Source: Flammeovirgaceae bacterium (GTDB taxonomy: Bacteria; Bacteroidota; Bacteroidia; Cytophagales; MED-G16). Taken from it: a stretch of 16,767 nucleotides of DNA. Shown piece after piece: positions 1 to 8,392 of the stretch. The stretch's first letter is position 1, and the number at the start of each line of letters is the position of its first letter. The DNA lies in NCBI GenBank assembly GCA_002702205.1, contig NZYP01000028.1, positions 23,386-40,152 on the forward strand. The letters run 5' to 3'. Both the position numbers and the translations under genes were made by a program. The notes beneath the pieces are model-generated. The model made no database searches. It was not told the DNA's origin and saw only the letters and a program-made list of their open reading frames with translations.

Positions 1-869
1 TAGATAGGATTTAAATCCCAAACAAGTGGGTTGTACGAGTCTATGTATGCATCCTCACACCACTCTGAAACATTACCTGACATATCATATAGGCCAAAGT
101 CATTTGGGAAAAATACACCAACTGGAGAAGTATAAGCATACCCGTCATCAACATAATTACCTCTTCCTGGTTTAAAATTAGCTAGAACGCAGCCTCTAGA
201 ATTTCTAGTGTACGGGTTACCCCAAGGGTATTTAACGTTATCTCGCCCACCTCTTGCAGCATATTCCCACTCGGCCTCAGTTGGTAGTCGGAATGAGGGA
301 AATGGGAGCAATCCTTCTTCCTTCCTATAAGTATTAAGAAAACTTGATCTCCATCTTGCAAACTCTCTTGCAGACTCCCACGAGACACCTACAACAGGGT
401 AGTCATCAAATGCAGGATGATCCCAGTAGTAAGCCAAAAGAGGATCTCCATAGTGATGAGTAAAGTCACTAGACCAAACCGTAGTATCTGGCTTAAGACT
501 TTCTAGTGTAGCACCTTCAGAGAGCTCATAGTCTGGATTCTCTTCAATGAATTGTATAAACTGTCTGTACTCATCGTTGGTTATCTCTGTATCATCCATA
601 TAAAAGGCACTGATTGTAACTTGCCTGTTAAAATTGCTTTGATCTGACTGTATATTTTCGTCAGCTTGTCCCATATAAAAACGACCGGTAGGTATATATA
701 CCATTCCGTATTGTGCAGACATTTCAAAGCCTTGTCTGTCTGTAGTTCCGACAAGTTGGCCCCTAGGATTTTTTTTACTTGATCCACCACCAAGCAGACC
801 ACATCCGCTGATAAAGAGGACAGAAAGGACGATGAAAATATTAGTAAATTTTCTGTTCAGTGAATTCAT
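1..869 (-). CDS. gldK: GldK, type IX secretion/gliding lipoprotein (partial, C-terminus off window)
   Basis: This is an outer-membrane lipoprotein of the type IX secretion and gliding apparatus; in studied species GldK (PorK) forms a periplasmic ring with GldN (PorN). The frame reads without a stop for 289 codons from the ATG at 869 to the window edge. Residues 1-23 form a lipoprotein signal with lipobox ISGC, lipidated Cys at 23. The conserved stretch YGMVYIPTGRFYMG (54-67) is followed by MDDTEITNDEYRQF (91-104), typical of GldK. The rest is a formylglycine-generating-enzyme (SUMF1)-like fold with RLPTEAEWEYAARGG (194-208) and GLYDMSGNVSEWCED (259-273). GldK proteins are about 450 residues, so roughly the last third is missing only because the window ends. 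A PorP/SprF-family gene lies 132 bases upstream on the same strand, as in porP-porK-type loci. The SUMF1 fold alone would fit GldJ, but the N-terminal motifs and the neighbour favour GldK. Confidence 0.9.
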   Translation of the reverse strand, partial: MNSLNRKFTNIFIVLSVLFISGCGLLGGGSSKKNPRGQLVGTTDRQGFEMSAQYGMVYIPTGRFYMGQADENIQSDQSNFNRQVTISAFYMDDTEITNDEYRQFIQFIEENPDYELSEGATLESLKPDTTVWSSDFTHHYGDPLLAYYWDHPAFDDYPVVGVSWESAREFARWRSSFLNTYRKEEGLLPFPSFRLPTEAEWEYAARGGRDNVKYPWGNPYTRNSRGCVLANFKPGRGNYVDDGYAYTSPVGVFFPNDFGLYDMSGNVSEWCEDAYIDSYNPLVWDLNPI

Positions 870-878
870 AAGTAAATG

Positions 879-910
879 CAAAGTTAAAACTTAACTTGAA
901 AATATCTAAA
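879..910 (-). promoter_or_regulatory. possible Bacteroidota-type promoter before gldK
   Basis: On the minus strand TAACTTTG (886-879) matches the Bacteroidota -7 consensus TAnnTTTG exactly. A weak -33-like TTTA lies at 910-907, with a 20-base spacer. The box ends only 9 bases before the gldK ATG, so a transcript from it would be nearly leaderless. The match is short in an AT-rich region, so chance is a serious alternative. Confidence 0.3.
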
Positions 911-1001
911 TTATTGTTCTGAATGATAAATTTTTAGTTAGAAAGTAATGTAAATATATTAAATATGTTGATTTAAGGAGGGTTTTAAGGTTATAAAAGC
1001 T

Positions 1002-1964
1002 CTAATAAATAAATCTTGGAGTTCTAATCGGTTTTTTGAGCTGAGGTGTTGGTAAATCATACCTTAAAACCAACTCGTGAGATGTAGCAGATTTTGCATC
1101 AACATTTTTTAATACATAATCAAAAGAGTATCCAACATAAAGCTTTCTTTTCTTAAGAAAACTATAACCTAAAAACCCAACTAAGGCTTCATCATATCTA
1201 TATGATAAACCTATATTTATATTTTCTTTATAAGTAATCATTCCACTCATATCAAATGTGTATGACTTAGTGTCACTCCTAACTAATAGAAAGGGCTCTA
1301 GTATAAGATCTCTATCAATTTGAATAAAGTATTTACCTAAAAAAGAAATATTTATTAAATCCTTATTCACTAAATCATTAATACCAAAATCAAAGGAAGG
1401 TTGCGTGATATTATCAACACCAAGGCTAAGTAAGATCTTATTATTATAATATGAAATGCCTAATCCAATGTCAGGTTTTGACTGAGTCTGTCTCCCACCT
1501 ACATTAAATGGATCAGCAGGATTTACAAATACTAATGAATTAAAATTCATAGTAGAACTCTTAAAATTTGGAGATATACTAAAGGATAGATTAGAATTAT
1601 TAATTTTTTTCTTAATTGCTATGTATGGAGAAAAAATAAATGTTTCCTTAGGTCCAAGGTTATCTGAAATTAGATTAAAACCGAATGAGTATAGTTTATC
1701 CCTACTCTTTAGATTTAAAGATAATATCCCTGTATTTGGTGAATTATCAGAGCTGTAAAGATTTGAAGGAGCATAATTTGCCCACTGTGATCTATATATT
1801 AGAGCTACATTATTATTATCATATGTTGAATTAAGGCTGGGGTTTACAATACCTGGATTAGCAAAATATGTACTAAAATAAGGTTGTTGCTGAGCTTTTA
1901 TGTGAAAAGCAAGAGATAGAATAAAAATAAATAAGAAACAAAATTTATATATAAATCTAAACAT
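1002..1964 (-). CDS. PorP/SprF-family type IX secretion outer-membrane protein
   Basis: This is a PorP/SprF-family protein of 320 residues, predicted to be an outer-membrane beta-barrel working with the type IX secretion and gliding machinery. The ATG at 1964 is preferred over an upstream TTG at 1988 because it gives a clean signal peptide (MFRFIYKFCFLFIFILSLAF, then cleavage near HIKA^QQQ) and overlaps the hemD stop by only 8 bases. The mature N-terminus QPYFSTYFANPGIVNPSLNS resembles the family's opening 'Q.Y.N...NPAYAG' segment. The remainder alternates polar and hydrophobic residues in barrel-like strands, with LVLRYDLPTP near the end. It lies directly upstream of gldK. Family assignment is confident; whether this is the functional PorP or another SprF paralogue cannot be told from sequence alone. 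Confidence 0.85.
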   Translation of the reverse strand: MFRFIYKFCFLFIFILSLAFHIKAQQQPYFSTYFANPGIVNPSLNSTYDNNNVALIYRSQWANYAPSNLYSSDNSPNTGILSLNLKSRDKLYSFGFNLISDNLGPKETFIFSPYIAIKKKINNSNLSFSISPNFKSSTMNFNSLVFVNPADPFNVGGRQTQSKPDIGLGISYYNNKILLSLGVDNITQPSFDFGINDLVNKDLINISFLGKYFIQIDRDLILEPFLLVRSDTKSYTFDMSGMITYKENINIGLSYRYDEALVGFLGYSFLKKRKLYVGYSFDYVLKNVDAKSATSHELVLRYDLPTPQLKKPIRTPRFIY

Positions 1965-2745
1965 TTGACTGTTTAATATATAATTCAATAGCTCGAGTCA
2001 TAGATGGAACATCTTTCATTGGAGCCTTAATGTCAAGCTTTAGGTTATTTTCTTTTACTGCCTTAGCTGTATTTTTACCAAAACCAGCAATCCTAGTATT
2101 ATTTTGTTCAAAATCAGGAAAATTCCTGACCAAAGAATCAATGCCATAGGGAGTATAAAATACTAGAATATCATAAAATACCTTCTTCAGTTTTTTTAAA
2201 TCACTTGGAACTGTATTGTAAATAATTGCCTCAGAGAAAGTACATTCTTGTTCTTTCAAAAAATCAGATATAGTATCTCTAGTAATATTAGAGCAAGGGA
2301 ATAAGTACTTCTCATCTGGAAACTTCTTCATAGTCTCTTTCATAACGGTCAATAGCTCTGCAATGGTTCTCTCTCCAGTAAATATTTTTCTTTTTCTAAT
2401 AACAATATATTTCTGTAAGTAGTTCGCAGTCTGTTCAGATATACAAAAATATTTCATGTCAGTGGGTACTGTTACGTTCATACCCTCAGCGATTCTAAAG
2501 AAATGATCTACAGCATTTCTACTTGTAAAAATAATTGCTGTGTGGTTGAGTATGTTTATTTTTTGTTTTCTAAACTCTTTTATAGAGACAGGATCAATCT
2601 TAATAAAAGGGATAAAATCTACTTTTAAATCATACTGATTAGCTAATCGAAGAAATGGATTATTTTGATCCTTTGGAACTGGCTGATCTACTAAAATAGA
2701 CTTTACAGGGTTTAGTCTTTTCTTATCATATTTAATTTCACTCAT
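1957..2745 (-). CDS. hemD: uroporphyrinogen-III synthase family protein (HemD)
   Basis: This is a HemD-family protein of 262 residues. The family cyclises hydroxymethylbilane to uroporphyrinogen III, with inversion of ring D, in heme biosynthesis in the cytoplasm. It has the typical two-domain pattern of low conservation: VKSILVDQPVP at the start, FTSRNAVDHFF (73-83) in the first half, SEAIIYNTVPSD (171-182) with the family Tyr at 176, and FYTPYGIDSL (196-205) then IAGFGKNTAKAV (219-230) in the second half. The closing APMKDVPSMTRAIELYI is also family-like. The stop overlaps the ATG of the PorP/SprF gene by 8 bases (ATGTTTAG), which suggests translational coupling. DUF4271 lies 49 bases upstream on the same strand. 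The family call is firm; catalytic activity is inferred, because HemD sequences diverge strongly. Confidence 0.85.
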   Translation of the reverse strand: MSEIKYDKKRLNPVKSILVDQPVPKDQNNPFLRLANQYDLKVDFIPFIKIDPVSIKEFRKQKINILNHTAIIFTSRNAVDHFFRIAEGMNVTVPTDMKYFCISEQTANYLQKYIVIRKRKIFTGERTIAELLTVMKETMKKFPDEKYLFPCSNITRDTISDFLKEQECTFSEAIIYNTVPSDLKKLKKVFYDILVFYTPYGIDSLVRNFPDFEQNNTRIAGFGKNTAKAVKENNLKLDIKAPMKDVPSMTRAIELYIKQSNV

Positions 2746-2794
2746 AAGTAATGATTGTTTATATAAAGTTAACTAATTGCAATTTAAAATATTA

Positions 2795-3538
2795 TTAATA
2801 AAAAAAACTGAGGAGTACATCAAAAAGATTTAATATAAATATAGGATCAAAGAATACAATAGAAGGTATGACATCAGTCAAGAGTATTAATAAAATTATT
2901 TTAGACGATTTCTCACTTATTATTTTATTTGAAAAATTATATAAAATAATGGGCCTTATAATAACTAATAACATTTTCATAACTATAAAGACACCAAGCC
3001 CAGTATCAAAAGAAAATGACTCATAAGCTAAATAGCTTATGGCCATATTTATAAAAGAAATATTAATAGTGACCCTAATAAAGTTCAGTAAATATATTTT
3101 TTTGTATTTATTAGTGAATTCAAAAAATAAAAAAAAACCTAAGATTAAGAATACCCTAAAATAGAAAAAAATTAAAAGAAAAAATGATAAAGAAATCCAC
3201 TGCTCAATGATAGACCAATTATTTATAGATTTTATTAAAAAGTTTTGAGAATCGATTATAACGAAAATAGAAAAAAACGAAAGGATTAATGAATAAATAA
3301 CAAGAGGAAAGATATTTGGAAAGCTAGAGAGACTACTTCTGTAAAAAAAATCCTCCTTATTACCTAAATATATTATATGCTTTAAATTAAAATATTTTTT
3401 AAAAAAAAATGGTGCATTAATCTTATAGTAACAAAGAAAAACAGAAATAATAAAAACAGAAATAAGGATTGAATTATAATCGTAGTTAGATTTAAGTTGT
3501 GAAAGTAAAAAAATAATATGTCCGGGATATACATTCAT
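2795..3538 (-). CDS. DUF4271 integral membrane protein
   Basis: This is a polytopic inner-membrane protein of unknown function, 247 residues from the ATG at 3538 (261 from the alternative ATG at 3580). It shows about six hydrophobic segments; numbered from the longer start they are near residues 38-53, 88-110, 128-152, 166-186, 193-214 and 228-258. The ending KIILLILLTDVIPSIVFF resembles the last helix of DUF4271 proteins, which are common beside hemD in Bacteroidota. The shorter start is preferred because it leaves a shorter tail before the first helix and overlaps hemW by 21 rather than 63 bases. Composition is extremely rich in Phe, Ile and Lys, encoded by AT-only codons. It is likely co-transcribed with hemD and the PorP/SprF gene, but no function follows from that. 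Confidence 0.75.
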   Translation of the reverse strand: MNVYPGHIIFLLSQLKSNYDYNSILISVFIISVFLCYYKINAPFFFKKYFNLKHIIYLGNKEDFFYRSSLSSFPNIFPLVIYSLILSFFSIFVIIDSQNFLIKSINNWSIIEQWISLSFFLLIFFYFRVFLILGFFLFFEFTNKYKKIYLLNFIRVTINISFINMAISYLAYESFSFDTGLGVFIVMKMLLVIIRPIILYNFSNKIISEKSSKIILLILLTDVIPSIVFFDPIFILNLFDVLLSFFY

Positions 3539-4636
3539 ATACCATTCTGCAAAAAAGCTTGTATTTATTGTGACTTCCATTTTAGTACCCTAAAAAACCA
3601 TAAGGAAATTATAAATTCGATATTAGTTGAAATTGATCTCAATCAAAAAGAATTTAAAAAAAATAATATATCTACTATATATTTTGGTGGGGGCACACCC
3701 TCTATAATTGAAAATAGTCTAATTAAAAAAGTGATGCAGTCCATCCATAAAAATCATTCTATACAGGAGGAGTGTGAAATAACAATTGAGGCTAATCCTG
3801 ATGACATCACAGATCAGAATATTAAATCCTGGAAGGAAATAGGATTTAATAGACTAAGCTTAGGTGTCCAGACTTTTAATGATGTATGTTTAAAAAAACT
3901 AAATAGGATTCATAACAGAGAAGATGCCATATCAGCAATCAAAAAAATAAAGAAAGAATTTAAAAACTATTCAATTGATATCATGTTCGGTACACCAGGA
4001 TCAACTATTGAAACCTTGAAAGAAGATTTAATACAAATTAAAAAATTAAATCCACCCCATATTTCAATTTACAGCCTTGATGTTGAGAAAAAAACTCCAA
4101 TTCATAAGATGATAAAGAATAATAAAATAAAAATGCCTTCAAGCTCTTTGGTGTCAGAGCAGTTTGATCTTATATCTACTGAGATGGAGAAGATGGGATA
4201 TATAAATTATGAGATATCTAGTTTTTGCAAAGAAGGCTTACAATCTAGACACAACTCCAATTATTGGTGTAATGAAAAATACATCGGATATGGGCCAGGC
4301 GCACATTCTTATGACAAAAAATATAGGTATTGGAATATAAGAGATAATGAAAAATATATCAATAGAATTAATAACCGACAACCTTTTTATGAACAAGAAA
4401 AATTAACAGACACTCAGAAAATTAATGAATATATAATGACAAGGATCCGAACAAAGGAGGGTATTAATATCTCTGATTTAGAAAAAAGAATGGGAATAAA
4501 TTTGATGACACTTAAAAAAGAAGAAATTCAATTTCTTAGTGAAGAACTAATGGTAGAAAATTTTGGAGATAATATAGTTTTAACAGAAAAAGGAAAAAAA
4601 ATAATTGATCATATAGTGGAAAAGATTACTGTTTAA
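3518..4636 (+). CDS. hemW: HemW, radical-SAM heme chaperone
   Basis: This is a 372-residue radical-SAM protein of the HemN/HemW family. HemW binds heme and delivers it to target proteins, and is distinct from the oxygen-independent coproporphyrinogen dehydrogenase HemN. The N-terminus IYIHIPFCKKACIYCDF carries the 4Fe-4S motif Cys11-x3-Cys15-x2-Cys18 followed by DF. GGGTPS (57-62) and EANPDD (91-96) bind SAM; NRLSLGVQTF (111-120) and GPGAHSY are family signatures. The C-terminal winged-helix-like domain includes EYIMTRIRTKEGINISDLEK. The lack of the long HemN N-terminal extension and the length near 375 favour HemW. The start region overlaps the divergent DUF4271 start, and the 3' end overlaps uvrA by 11 bases. 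It may often be labelled 'coproporphyrinogen III oxidase'. Confidence 0.93.
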   Translation: MSGIYIHIPFCKKACIYCDFHFSTLKNHKEIINSILVEIDLNQKEFKKNNISTIYFGGGTPSIIENSLIKKVMQSIHKNHSIQEECEITIEANPDDITDQNIKSWKEIGFNRLSLGVQTFNDVCLKKLNRIHNREDAISAIKKIKKEFKNYSIDIMFGTPGSTIETLKEDLIQIKKLNPPHISIYSLDVEKKTPIHKMIKNNKIKMPSSSLVSEQFDLISTEMEKMGYINYEISSFCKEGLQSRHNSNYWCNEKYIGYGPGAHSYDKKYRYWNIRDNEKYINRINNRQPFYEQEKLTDTQKINEYIMTRIRTKEGINISDLEKRMGINLMTLKKEEIQFLSEELMVENFGDNIVLTEKGKKIIDHIVEKITV

Positions 4637-7439
4637 TTAATTCTTTTCGAAGGTATTTAGAGGTTTCACCAATACAAAAGTTTACAACATCCTCAGGCTT
4701 ACCTTGAGATATTATTTCACCTCCTTCATCACCACCCTCAGGCCCTATATCTATTATATGATCAGCACATTTTATTACGTCCATGTTATGTTCTATTATT
4801 ATTACAGAATTGCCTTTGTCTACCAACCTGTCAATTACCAACATCAAATTTTTAATATCATTAAAATGCAGACCCGTTGTGGGTTCATCAAGTATAAACA
4901 ACGTATTTCCAGTATCTTTCTTGTATAGTTCAGAGGCTAATTTAACCCTCTGAGCTTCTCCCCCAGATAACATTGTTGACTGTTGTCCTAAAGATATATA
5001 ACCTAATCCGACGTCATTAAGTGCCTTTAATTTATTTGATATTTTAGGTTGTTTACTAAAAAAAACCACAGCTTCTGAGACTGTCATTTCCAATACATCT
5101 GATATTGATTTACCTTTGAATCTGACCTCCAAGGTTTCTCTGTTGTACCTCTTCCCTTGGCAAGATTCACATTTAACAAATACGTTAGGCAAAAAATCCA
5201 TTTCTACTAATCTGAGGCCCCCACCTCTACACTCTTCACATCTTCCACCTTTAACATTAAAAGAGAAAGCACCTTGTTTGAATCCTCTTATTTTTGATTC
5301 ACTTAATGAAGAAAATAAGTTCCTAATCTCAGTAAATACACCAGTATAAGTAGCGGGGTTAGACCTTGGAGTTCTTCCAATTGGTGACTGATCAACCTCT
5401 ATTATTTTATTGATATTTTTGACTCCTTTTATGTCAACGTATGGCAGAGGCATTTTCCTAGATCTGTTAATTTCTTTTTTAATTATCGCTGATAGTGTGC
5501 CATGAATTAAAGATGATTTTCCACTTCCAGAAACTCCTGTAACACATATTAACTTACCCAATGGGAATTCACAATTTACTTCTTTAAGGTTATTGCCTGA
5601 GGCACCAAAAAGATTTATTGAGTGCCCGTTACCCTCTCTCCGCGTAAGGGGCACATTTATGTCAATTTCCCTATTTAAAAATTTTGAAGTAGTAGAATCA
5701 TTGCTTGAAAACTGGCTTGGGTTGCCCTGTGCAACTACAAGACCTCCCTCCTTTCCTGGGCCTGGTCCTATATCAATAATATGGTCAGCTTTAGTCATCA
5801 TATCTCTATCATGCTCAACAACAATCACTGTATTACCTAAATCTCGTAACTCCTTCAAAGAGTTAATTAGTTTATTATTGTCCCTTTGATGCAGACCTAT
5901 GCTTGGCTCATCAAGAATATATAAGACACCAACTAATTTTGTCCCAACCTGAGTTGCTAATCTTATTCTTTGAGCCTCTCCTCCAGATAGTGTTCTAAGA
6001 GGTCTGTCTAAACTTAAGTAGTCAAGGCCTAAGTTTACCATAAGGTCTACCCTCTGTTTAATTTCTTTTAGAATCGGTTTAGCTATTAACTTTTGCCTAC
6101 TATCCAAACTTTCTTCTACTGTTTTCATCCATAAACTAAATTCCTTTATACTCATGGAGTTTAATTCAGAAATAGACGTATCGTTAATTTTAAAATTTAA
6201 GGATTCTTTCTTAAGACGTTTCCCTCCACACTCTGAACAATTATCTTTTGTCACAAAATCGTCCATAAACTCTTTGGTTTTTCCAGCTCTAAATTTTCTA
6301 GTTTTATTAATAAAACCTACTACTCCGTCATAGTTAGTATGCCATAGTGTACCTGGATATTTTGTTGACTCTACTGCAACACTAATTTTTTTTCCGAAAA
6401 CAATTTTTTCAAGGATATCCTCTGGAATATCTTTAATAGGAGTAGATATATCTAAACCCTCTTTTTTTAGAATAGCTTCTATCTTTTTAAAAACCCACAT
6501 ATCCCTATACTGACCCAGAGGAAGTATTCCTCCCCTGCTAATACTAAGGTTTTTATCTTCAATAATTGTATCAATATGGATGTGATCTACCTCACCTATA
6601 CCTTTACACGATTCACACCATCCATAAGGAGAGTTGAAAGAGAAGCTATTTGGTGATGGCTCCTCATATGAAATTCCTGAGTCTGGATCAACAAGGTTCT
6701 TAGAAAAAAAAGTAGAATTATTATTTTCATCAATTATATATAAAGTCTTGTCACCGCTCTTCAATGCTAAATCTATAGAATCCGTTAACCTTAAAACATT
6801 ATCTTTATTAATAGTAAGCTTATCAATTACAATCTCTACATCATGGATAACATACCTGTCTAATTGTAAATTCTTTGTTATCTCTATAACTTCTCCATCT
6901 ACCCTAACATTAGTGAATCCTCTTCTCCTTATTTGAGTGAACAGTTCTTTATAGTGACCCTTTCTCCCTTTTACAACTGGGGCGGTAAGTATTACCTTTT
7001 TTTCGTTGAATTTTTCAATGACATTTTCCACAATTTGATCCATTGTCTGAATTACCATTTTTGCTCCTGTTAAGAAAGAATATGCTACAGAGGCACGAGC
7101 ATAAAGAAGTCTTAGAAAATCATATATCTCAGTGAGTGTTCCCACTGTTGACCTAGGGTTTTTTGATGTAGTCTTCTGCTCAATTGATATAACTGGAGAT
7201 AAACCGTTTATTTTATCTACATCAGGTCTTTCAAGAGTACCAATAAAAGAACGGGCGTAGGCAGAAAAACTTTCCATGTACCTTCTTTGGCCTTCAGCAT
7301 ATATGGTATTAAAAGCCAAAGAGCTTTTTCCACTACCTGAAACACCGGTGATTACGATAAGTTTATTTTTTTCAAAAGAGAGGTCTATATTTTTAAGATT
7401 ATTTTCTCTCGCTCCTAGAATTTGGATATTATTTTTCAT
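4626..7439 (-). CDS. uvrA: UvrA, excinuclease ABC subunit A
   Basis: This is the DNA-damage recognition ATPase of nucleotide excision repair; UvrA2 loads UvrB at lesions. It is full-length at 937 residues with two ABC modules. The first has Walker A GVSGSGKSS (32-40), signature LSGGEAQR (484-491) and Walker B YILDEP (507-512). The second has Walker A GVSGSGKSS (635-643), signature LSGGEAQR (824-831) and FILDEP (848-853). Zinc-binding pairs are Cys275/Cys278 with Cys401/Cys404, and Cys734/Cys737 with Cys757/Cys760. The ATG shares one base with the stop of the upstream epimerase gene (TAATG), so the two are probably translated from one message. The 3' end overlaps hemW by 11 bases on the opposite strand. 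No LexA-like box was recognised nearby. No key residue is missing. Confidence 0.97.
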   Translation of the reverse strand: MKNNIQILGARENNLKNIDLSFEKNKLIVITGVSGSGKSSLAFNTIYAEGQRRYMESFSAYARSFIGTLERPDVDKINGLSPVISIEQKTTSKNPRSTVGTLTEIYDFLRLLYARASVAYSFLTGAKMVIQTMDQIVENVIEKFNEKKVILTAPVVKGRKGHYKELFTQIRRRGFTNVRVDGEVIEITKNLQLDRYVIHDVEIVIDKLTINKDNVLRLTDSIDLALKSGDKTLYIIDENNNSTFFSKNLVDPDSGISYEEPSPNSFSFNSPYGWCESCKGIGEVDHIHIDTIIEDKNLSISRGGILPLGQYRDMWVFKKIEAILKKEGLDISTPIKDIPEDILEKIVFGKKISVAVESTKYPGTLWHTNYDGVVGFINKTRKFRAGKTKEFMDDFVTKDNCSECGGKRLKKESLNFKINDTSISELNSMSIKEFSLWMKTVEESLDSRQKLIAKPILKEIKQRVDLMVNLGLDYLSLDRPLRTLSGGEAQRIRLATQVGTKLVGVLYILDEPSIGLHQRDNNKLINSLKELRDLGNTVIVVEHDRDMMTKADHIIDIGPGPGKEGGLVVAQGNPSQFSSNDSTTSKFLNREIDINVPLTRREGNGHSINLFGASGNNLKEVNCEFPLGKLICVTGVSGSGKSSLIHGTLSAIIKKEINRSRKMPLPYVDIKGVKNINKIIEVDQSPIGRTPRSNPATYTGVFTEIRNLFSSLSESKIRGFKQGAFSFNVKGGRCEECRGGGLRLVEMDFLPNVFVKCESCQGKRYNRETLEVRFKGKSISDVLEMTVSEAVVFFSKQPKISNKLKALNDVGLGYISLGQQSTMLSGGEAQRVKLASELYKKDTGNTLFILDEPTTGLHFNDIKNLMLVIDRLVDKGNSVIIIEHNMDVIKCADHIIDIGPEGGDEGGEIISQGKPEDVVNFCIGETSKYLRKELIKQ

Positions 7440-8353
7440 TATTTAGAGTATATGTGTTTTAGAGCTTTATCGATTCTTGAAAATGAAAACTTAAAACCAC
7501 TATCAATTAGTTTTTTTGAAGAAATATTTAATCCATTTAAGACCAATGAAGATTGTTCACCAAATAAAATTTTTACAATAAATGGTGGCGCTTTAATGAA
7601 TTGTGGGTAACTAGGACGAGACAATACAGAAGCTAACTCTTTAGTAAACTGTATATTAGATATTACCTGAGGTGTAACTGCATTATATATACCTTGCATT
7701 TTCTTATCTTTAATAGAGCTCTCAATAATACCAATCATGTCTTTTATATGAATCCAGCTAATCAACTGTGACCCTCTTCCTATCGGAACTCCCAAAAATA
7801 ATTTAAAAATTGGATACAATTTTTTCAACACTCCACCATCTTTTGAAAGTACCAAACCAATTCTTAAGATAACTGATCTTATACCTAATTTCTGAAATTC
7901 TAGAGATTGATTTTCCCATTTTTCAACAACTTCAGACAAGAAATCATTACCCATTTTATCTTTTTCTATTTGCTTAATTTTTGTATTTTTCTCATAGTAT
8001 CCAGAGGCGGATGCCCCTACATAAACATCCGGCATTTTTTTTAACTTTTTGATATGATCAAATAATAATTTGGTAGAATTTACTCTGCTATCTAAAATTT
8101 TTTTTTTGTATGAATCTGTCCACCTTGAACCATCTATAGAAGCGCCAGCAAGGTTTATAACGTAATTAATTCTAGGAATAATCGAAAGATCTAATTTACC
8201 ATTATTGGGATCCCAGTTTATGTAATGGATATTGTTTTCAGATCTAGCCATAGACCTAGTAAGGACATAAATAATAAAGCCTTCTCCAGTTATTGATTGA
8301 ATTAAACTTTTCCCAATAAGTCCTGTTCCTCCTGTAATTAAAATAGATTTCAT
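7439..8353 (-). CDS. TIGR01777-family NAD(P)-binding epimerase (YfcH-like)
   Basis: This is a 304-residue extended short-chain dehydrogenase/reductase of the TIGR01777 (YfcH/SDR39U) family, whose physiological substrate is not established. It has the Rossmann glycine motif GGTGLIG (8-14), NLAGASIDGSRW (67-78), KKKILDSRVNST (83-94), SASGYY (115-120), LRIGLVLSKDGG (163-174) and SWIHIKDMIGII (199-210). The C-terminal part, with APPFIVKILFGE (255-266) then LNISSKKLIDSGFKF, is the DUF1731 domain that marks this family. It is the first gene of a two-gene unit with uvrA (TAATG junction); the association may reflect only compact packing. Thirty-nine bases separate it from the divergent gene at 8393. 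Confidence 0.9.
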   Translation of the reverse strand: MKSILITGGTGLIGKSLIQSITGEGFIIYVLTRSMARSENNIHYINWDPNNGKLDLSIIPRINYVINLAGASIDGSRWTDSYKKKILDSRVNSTKLLFDHIKKLKKMPDVYVGASASGYYEKNTKIKQIEKDKMGNDFLSEVVEKWENQSLEFQKLGIRSVILRIGLVLSKDGGVLKKLYPIFKLFLGVPIGRGSQLISWIHIKDMIGIIESSIKDKKMQGIYNAVTPQVISNIQFTKELASVLSRPSYPQFIKAPPFIVKILFGEQSSLVLNGLNISSKKLIDSGFKFSFSRIDKALKHIYSK

Positions 8354-8392
8354 ATTATTGCAAATAACTTTATTACGTAGATCACTTAGGAT

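Noticed and set aside
1965..1988. Upstream TTG start for the PorP/SprF-family protein
   Set aside because: It lengthens the overlap with hemD to 32 bases and places polar residues before an otherwise ideal signal peptide beginning at the ATG at 1964.
3022..3041. Perfect 8-bp hairpin CATAAGCT/AGCTTATG with AAAT loop in the DUF4271 gene
   Set aside because: At this length it is plausible by chance in AT-rich sequence, and it lies mid-gene with no T-run or boundary nearby.
4614..4650. GAAAAGA/TCTTTTC inverted repeat at the hemW-uvrA junction as a bidirectional terminator
   Set aside because: The 7-bp A/T-rich stem with a loop of about 16 bases and no T-run would be unstable.
5593..5889. Plus-strand open frame of about 98 codons inside uvrA
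   Set aside because: It is antisense to highly conserved UvrA sequence and its translation shows no domain or signal; the same holds for the other antisense frames in uvrA and the peptidase gene.
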